In this document: one piece after another, positions 62,001 through 64,000 of the stretch
How the letters are laid out: every line of letters begins with the position of its first letter
How positions within the stretch are numbered: position 1 is the stretch's first letter
Source of the DNA: Fuerstiella sp.
GTDB taxonomy: Bacteria > Planctomycetota > Planctomycetia > Planctomycetales > Planctomycetaceae
Direction: 5' to 3'
Assembly: GCA_022843805.1 (NCBI GenBank)
Contig: JALHMY010000037.1
Coordinates: 1 to 64,000 of the forward strand
DNA: 64,000 bases
The notes under the pieces: generated by a model
What the model saw: the letters and a program-made list of their open reading frames with translations, nothing else
Database searches by the model: none
Told to the model about the DNA's origin: nothing
Program-made: the position numbers and the translations under genes

Positions 62001-62340
62001 CCCAGTTCAGTGTGCCGATCGTGAGGTTGGCGTTCAGACTCAGGCTCGGTCCGCCTGCAATGATGGCTGTGTCATCAGCATCCGGGAAACCCTGATTGGT
62101 TGCACCCAGATCAACGTTCATCCAGTTTCGAGCATCCTGCCAGACATTCGATGCGAATCCTCCCTGCCACGAATAAGTGGCCAGCACAATACGTTCTTCC
62201 AGGGACTCAGCAGCCGGTCGCCGGTCCCGGGAAGAACGCTTTCTTCGAAGTGCGGAGCTGCTGCGGTGGGTAGAAGGCCCGTTCGCCCGTCCGTTGGCTT
62301 CAAAGATTTGTCGTGCTTTCCTGATGAACGCCTGAATCAT
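53002..62340 (-). CDS. Giant secreted RHS/YD-repeat protein with internal core and FN3-like C-terminal modules
   Basis: 3112 residues. LEPR-type sorting motif SLEERIVLA at about 47-55 with a basic N terminus. About 60-830: beta-helix-like repeats (NNGTLNIDV, TNNGTFRLQNG). About 865-975: CARDB-like domain. About 997-1100: prepeptidase-C-like domain, then an IPT/TIG-like segment. About 1460-2180: YD repeats (YDSRGNRL, YDARRNLIQ) ending in an RHS core (RLYDSAAGRFTQPDPIGFQGGDVNLYRYADNAP near 2160). The core is internal: about 200 variable residues follow, then DPNEIVGPAG near 2367, a beta-sandwich, and four YELW-type FN3-like modules at about 2640-3000. Typical RHS proteins carry a toxin after the core; here the protein continues as structural modules. 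It probably acts as a cell-surface or matrix adhesin. The kinase at 62613 is divergent to it. Confidence 0.85.
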   Translation of the reverse strand: MIQAFIRKARQIFEANGRANGPSTHRSSSALRRKRSSRDRRPAAESLEERIVLATYSWQGGFASNVWQDARNWMNVDLGATNQGFPDADDTAIIAGGPSLSLNANLTIGTLNWESTAPNLQLNTSVSTLTINGGTIEGGLLLGGFINNGTLNIDVPVGVNSVGDGAPRLWGSLTNNGTFRLQNGPFITSWPIVATGAITNSATGVIELINDSAIRSDWGQPVLVNHGVIRKTGTGINATISSRIQSQTGSRIEIDGGTLNLGGTQQDLLGDIEVSPSASLQTSASVQILDDILLTGGGEWRHIAGVMYPNGHTLNSVATTLRLEALSGNGSSTQIAGSGVFNLSELKVVRGRIGTPGQFTSYTFNPFVNTGVVKFEPAEHTSAVMSAATIHNQGSIVIDTSSAGSGFGLQGSAIDNRTGGTVTFLSSVNANIPSAWINGVGPSYLFNSGTLISNTPGASAYWDGLLLQNSPEGRIEVTAGTLDFSGLRHWSSTPSEQSFSKGGHFVVSPGATLDLSNGSAATGSPRYSGRYTAEGGGTIRLGGNWWDNAVIDFPTGMAIWDAGTNFGRLVNEGDLRIGPAAGSRHMWGELINEGTLTVQSGTQLQLNQLFQGRGTLINRPSGTVTLEDGSQVPGVFNGGVQVSQSPLFVNQGLVRMDGGGAWIQTRFENQGVVSMDNAAFLTISAPRGETAHGSGVTTLAGDWHIIDGSRIDFPSAGSFFTTLGGELHLDGAGSQFTGLEELATVRGHFALTGGANWTRSGAFENQGEITLGSNSTLTVNGAFAQSSTGSLTTLVGGTTNMGRLSTTSTTTLEGALITGLENGFQPLETDRFDVVTASAINGTFDDIEVNGLAATVTSNTVTLGLSSIATDLTIENVQLLGVSGPLSPGQTFQVQYTVRNLTDRTISGPWTDLLFLSENSILDLHDLPLKRSAPTTSLSAFGSITITETVTAPNRPGRWFVIPAADAAGVVLDLNRSNNTRPASSTIQIAAEALPFGVNVNSNAPTSEPVYYALTIPTGATTIQVMTTFLADDAGEIRIRRDSLPTGGSDDPYVASAIVEGGNRIARVTMDEPVAGTYYVSVISRAPGIAVTRADNLSLSLLGIENEASISSQLLVADALSLTVRGTGFTSATQFRLGTQLASSVTLVDSTTAAITFSNLGIGGPFQISASNGGAPVVYSGKSFTVVSGGTSAADAWARMPNWQIEVNMPEITRPFRNIPVLVTVKNNSTRSQPAPVIQLITDNGAFLPVGETEASEDFASVLAVKESGRADNYAPGETVTLRLFVLPRANGLHVFTRVAAAAIAETSIQSRIGAGGAVFPVESQLPLTTAMLDVYRPDFISAEAWTNAVRPALSALVGNTLQSWSNAIRSAAAVLAQDGLSTLNLSRTMAYLIQQANRFGLIHQRFELTAYGRGTENPLDLRAVTDADGNVDLITGFSIRSFRRSGSSFIGYGADRGQLSNRSGGGYILTEADGTITAYSADGKWDYTESRLGVRVTAGYTAGRLTTLTDHFGDVTTFTYNANGRIVSTTDPVGRVTTFAYDAQQRLTSVTSSAGVVTYEWNNDTTGPKAWTISGVIGIDGVRSNFVYDSVGRLRQSSLANNLQAVSYTYGGPSHLGRVTVTDASGRSISWLEGEFGQATELTESNGQTADLRFDDAGRLTGVRQGISRISLVRDASGNITRLTSPSGHDTDIDYDSSGVFSEGITDAIGRFTDFFRNSQGLLTSLVNPDGGYKLYGYDSRGNRLLQKTEGSRWTLDTVNNSNLITRREFSDGSRQDYTYDARRNLIQLVETSSDGSTGTVTFTYDATDRITRITYPNGRFVNYRYDAGGRPDQISTSDGLTIEYTFDSIGNLSTVSRNGSLQVTYTYNTTGQLASRTFSNGASTLYTYNSFSQLTRIEHRDNTSAVIGFNDYVYDSYNRPISMTDAAGLTSWEYDPEGQLIAVTLPDTTIHRYDTDAVGNRAGYSTNSLNQYQTGPNGEQFEYDADGNLISMVRTDGSSLQYSYDGRNRLATITDGSNIWQFEYDPLGHRSAVTLNGTRTELLMDALGGVDGLNDVLAEYVSGNQTASYVTGTGLEARFSNTGTQSYYHFDMTGNTTALTAEDGSVSASYRYLPFGEILSATGTAVSTNRYTFNGQWGVSQRGTTGFDMRARLYDSAAGRFTQPDPIGFQGGDVNLYRYADNAPVTTIDPSGLTGEGAVDPLKPILKVVLQGDVKRKLRTLVTKQGGKVIVGSSLGPVGEGLVAVDTFIASAELLAEIGPPIAQGVMAATRQAILNGRALLGPMIGVIIATENSDSEPVNITREQIDRISGLHPCLKTLIDTWRLDNPGEEPSIDLVLYYLSLCKQGERDLETSEQRTPGDPNEIVGPAGTGAAGFLTTPSLFPYTIYFQNVPTAAAPAQEVFVTQQLDTDLNWDSFELNQFGWGEVVMNVPAGLKSWTGRVSDPASGLVVEVTALFNSATGQLSWTFRSLDPVTFDLPWDGLAGFLLPDDATGRGQGFVSYTIAPKSSAVSGTEYTGQASIVFDTEAPIVTNTWLNTVDLNRPSSSVTALPYPVTTPAYNVTWSGTDGAGSGIAAYNVYVSENGGPFTIWQSQTTAASAVFTGRHGRTYQFYSVAVDQVGNEEPLPNQPDTTTWFNLPSGFTAPGASANTLTPTFQWAPAQGAVSYELWFANLTTGVNPWRQETASTNSWTPSTPFDIGRYAVWRRSVDVNGVRSEWSPQYNVMIGAPVAVQPMDRFYGDATPAIQWAALPGAQSYELWIDNLTTGQQKFVYESAWTQTAWTAATDWPMGTYRIWVRGRDAGGVTTPWLNMTEILIVAPPAVTGPTSATFNRRPTFTWTGVAGAQTYEVRLVNEVNGVVTTQTGLTTTSWTPPASLADGSYRWQVLAQSSSGMRSLWSTPQPLFVGGRPTVTVTSGSSMGQPTITWSTTEGAVRYELWIDRVGIQSGYLRNTQLTGTSFMPSTPLPTGTYRVWLRAVSSTGEMSPWSIARDIVVADADFLNVPMQPAVAGPDSFDEENISNSFNALILTSGETKPPNSGPRTGRSEPGAPSTSTIDNSGSADVSDLPDISEIADDQNQYRIDQVMAVLAAEGPLSLLLHENLVARNEYR

Positions 62341-62612
62341 GGGAGGTCTCGCCGCCAGAGTATTCGGGAAAAAACCGACTGCGGCGTCCGTACGGCTGAC
62401 GTTCCGGTCGTGTGACAGAAGTGGCCCGATTTTTCTGAAGAATTCGCGATTTCCCGTGTTTTTTGCGGTTTACGGATCAATTTTGCGGATGAATCAGGTG
62501 GCTGAATCAACGTATACTGAGAAATGATTTTTGGTACGGGATTGCGAAATATCAGGATTGCGAAATCAGTGAATTCTGTAGAGTTTGCCGAGAAATGTAG
62601 TTGGCCAGACAG
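62341..62612. promoter_or_regulatory. Divergent promoter region between the RHS gene and the kinase
   Basis: 272 bp shared upstream region. It holds a near-direct repeat GGATTGCGAAAT at about 62540 and 62556, which could be an operator, though this is a guess from repetition alone. GGAGGT before the ATG at 62340 (minus strand reading) is weak. I see no clear -35/-10 pair I would commit to. Confidence 0.35.
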
Positions 62613-64000
62613 GTGATCAGACCGGTGACGCAGGTTGTTGAAACGAAAACAGTGATTCCAGGTTATGAGCTCCTGAACCTTTTGGGGCGTGGGGGCACAG
62701 GCCGCGTTTTCAAAGCTCGTGATCTCAAACTGGGTCGCACCGTCGCGATTAAGCTGCTGATCGACTTTGATGACGCAGAGCAGGTGGCTCGGTTCGAAGA
62801 GGAAGCTCGAGTCGTTGCCAACCTGACCCATCCCAATATCGTACGGCTGATTGAATTCGGTAAGCTTGCCGATGACGCTCCCTATTGTGTGATGGAGTAT
62901 GCGTCCGGAGGCTCGCTGGCGGACGTGCTGCGAGGAAAACCGGTCCGCTGGGAGTTTGCCGCCAGAACTGTTCTGACACTGGCGCGAGCTCTCCAGGCCG
63001 CTCATTCCGCGGGCATCCTGCATCGTGACATCAAACCAGGGAATGTTCTGATTGCCAGTGACGAGGATCTCGATAGCGCGAAAGACCCGGCGGGAGTTTC
63101 GTTTTCACAGACTTCACTGCGCATTACCGACTTTGGGCTCGCTCGACGAATCCAGGCACCTCAGCATATCACTCGAACCGGACAAATGCTGGGTACGCCT
63201 GGCTATACGGCGCCGGAACAGATTTCCGGAATGAGCAGCAACCCCGGGCCTGGCACGGACATTTACTCGCTGGGCTGCGTCCTGTTCGAACTCATCACTG
63301 GCCGACCGCCGTTTATTGCGGCTGATCCATTTGACGTGATGATTCGATCCATGTCCGATGATCCGCCCACTCCACGATCACTGCAGCCATCAATCCCTGC
63401 GGATCTGCAGACCATCTGTTTGAAGTGTCTCGCCAAAACACCGGGTCGCCGTTATTTGTCGGCGACTGGGCTGGCTGATGATCTCGACCGGCTTTTGGCG
63501 GGAAAACCCATTCTGGCCAGGCCGGTGTCGAGGATTGAAAAGCTTTCCAAATGGATTTCACGCAATCCATGGAAGTCAGCGGCTCTCGGGCTGCTGCTGT
63601 TACTTACTGCGGGATGCATTGCAGGCATGGTGGCTCTGCAGTCTGCTTACAACGAAACGCTGAGTTCCAATAAACAGCTGAAGATCGCGATTCAGGAATC
63701 AGACGAGTCCTTCAGGCTGACGCAGGATGCTTTGGATCGAGTTGTCAATCGTGTTCGCAATGACCTGTATGAGGTCCCTCAGGCCACCGGATTGATGCAT
63801 CAAACGGCCATCGATTCGGCCGAGCTGAATCGCAGGTTGTTTAAGATGCGCCCAAATGACCTGCGAGCGGCTCACAATCTGATCGATGCGCTGGAGCAGC
63901 TGGCGACTGCCGAATGGGTATTTGGAGATGTGTCAAAAAGTGTTCAGGTCACCGCAGAACTCGAGTCATTGCTGAATAACCTCGTCAAACAGCACCACAA
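62613..64000 (+). CDS. Membrane-anchored Ser/Thr protein kinase, partial (runs off the window)
   Basis: At least 462 residues, open to the window end. Start uncertain: an in-frame stop at 62598 limits it to TTG 62601, GTG 62613 or GTG 62625. Kinase motifs: GRGGTGRVFKA (glycine loop), VAIK (Lys47), HRDIKPGNVL (H137-R-D139), DFG (D173), GTPGYTAPEQ activation segment, and DIYSLGCVLFELITGRPPF. A membrane helix SAALGLLLLLTAGCIAGMVAL is at about 320-342, so the kinase faces the cytoplasm and the tail is outside or periplasmic. Post-helix residues look helical (TPR-like). It is a planctomycete-type PknB relative. Divergent to the giant RHS gene. Confidence 0.92.
   Translation, partial: MIRPVTQVVETKTVIPGYELLNLLGRGGTGRVFKARDLKLGRTVAIKLLIDFDDAEQVARFEEEARVVANLTHPNIVRLIEFGKLADDAPYCVMEYASGGSLADVLRGKPVRWEFAARTVLTLARALQAAHSAGILHRDIKPGNVLIASDEDLDSAKDPAGVSFSQTSLRITDFGLARRIQAPQHITRTGQMLGTPGYTAPEQISGMSSNPGPGTDIYSLGCVLFELITGRPPFIAADPFDVMIRSMSDDPPTPRSLQPSIPADLQTICLKCLAKTPGRRYLSATGLADDLDRLLAGKPILARPVSRIEKLSKWISRNPWKSAALGLLLLLTAGCIAGMVALQSAYNETLSSNKQLKIAIQESDESFRLTQDALDRVVNRVRNDLYEVPQATGLMHQTAIDSAELNRRLFKMRPNDLRAAHNLIDALEQLATAEWVFGDVSKSVQVTAELESLLNNLVKQHH

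Overview
The window looks like chromosomal DNA of a planctomycete (Planctomycetota, order Planctomycetales or close relatives). The evidence is the combination of gene families: a DUF1559 protein with a pilin-type N terminus, a DUF1501 protein, a DUF1549/DUF1553 cytochrome (PSCyt/PSD1 type), a CRTAC1-like FG-GAP/UnbV protein, a Flp-like pilin, a PEP-CTERM protein, a membrane-anchored serine/threonine kinase, and a 3112-residue secreted protein with an LEPR-type N-terminal sorting motif. Gene density is moderate, many genes have GTG/TTG or overlapping starts, and the intergenic DNA is unusually rich in short palindromic repeats. The species cannot be named from this sequence alone.

Layout. 0.1-2.9 kb: a sigma-54 activator without a sensor domain (minus) and a zinc alcohol dehydrogenase. 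3.0-12.3 kb (plus): a UvrA paralogue, two ABC exporter modules (ATPase-permease twice), then a tightly overlapping ketoacyl-synthase/CutC/YkgJ-like trio. 12.3-18.4 kb (minus): Dxr, an RseP-type site-2 protease and a small cupin in one run, then a lipoprotein and an uncharacterised protein. 18.6-21.4 kb: a small glycine/tyrosine-rich secreted protein (minus), SurE and Prs (plus). 21.4-24.5 kb (minus): a Flp-like pilin with a decayed duplicate next to it, and a seven-haem cytochrome with a TPR tail. 25.5-35.8 kb (plus): DUF1559, lipoprotein, CRTAC1-like, TPR, DUF1501, NadC and DUF1549/1553 proteins, closed by a tRNA-Leu(GAG) on the minus strand. 36.5-45 kb: a GcvH-like lipoyl protein and a two-[4Fe-4S] protein, a GalT-like protein, NadK, an SDR, an SGNH-like protein and ATP-dependent PckA. 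45-52.2 kb: a small zinc-ribbon protein, a 1536-residue PQQ-propeller-like protein, a TrmN6-like methyltransferase and a PEP-CTERM protein. 52.6-64 kb: a broken nucleotidyltransferase gene, the giant RHS/YD-repeat protein (minus), and a divergent Ser/Thr kinase that runs off the window.

The core genes cover isoprenoid synthesis (dxr), membrane proteolysis (rseP), NAD metabolism (nadC, nadK), PRPP synthesis (prs), gluconeogenesis (pckA) and nucleotide housekeeping (surE). The accessory genes mostly encode exported or membrane-anchored proteins.

The most striking signal is in the repeats. At least three unrelated hairpin families all carry a GTAG (or complementary CTAC) foot, the hallmark of REP/BIME elements mobilised by IS200-like RAYT transposases. 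At four loci the terminus of a dispersed repeat provides the stop codon of the neighbouring gene (TAG at 237-239 and 18649-18651, TAA at 16732-16734, TGA at 32003-32005). A separate family of GGGAGGGCGAGG-type repeats builds palindromic arrays at 16.5, 36.0 and 44.4 kb. No transposase gene for any of them lies in the window.
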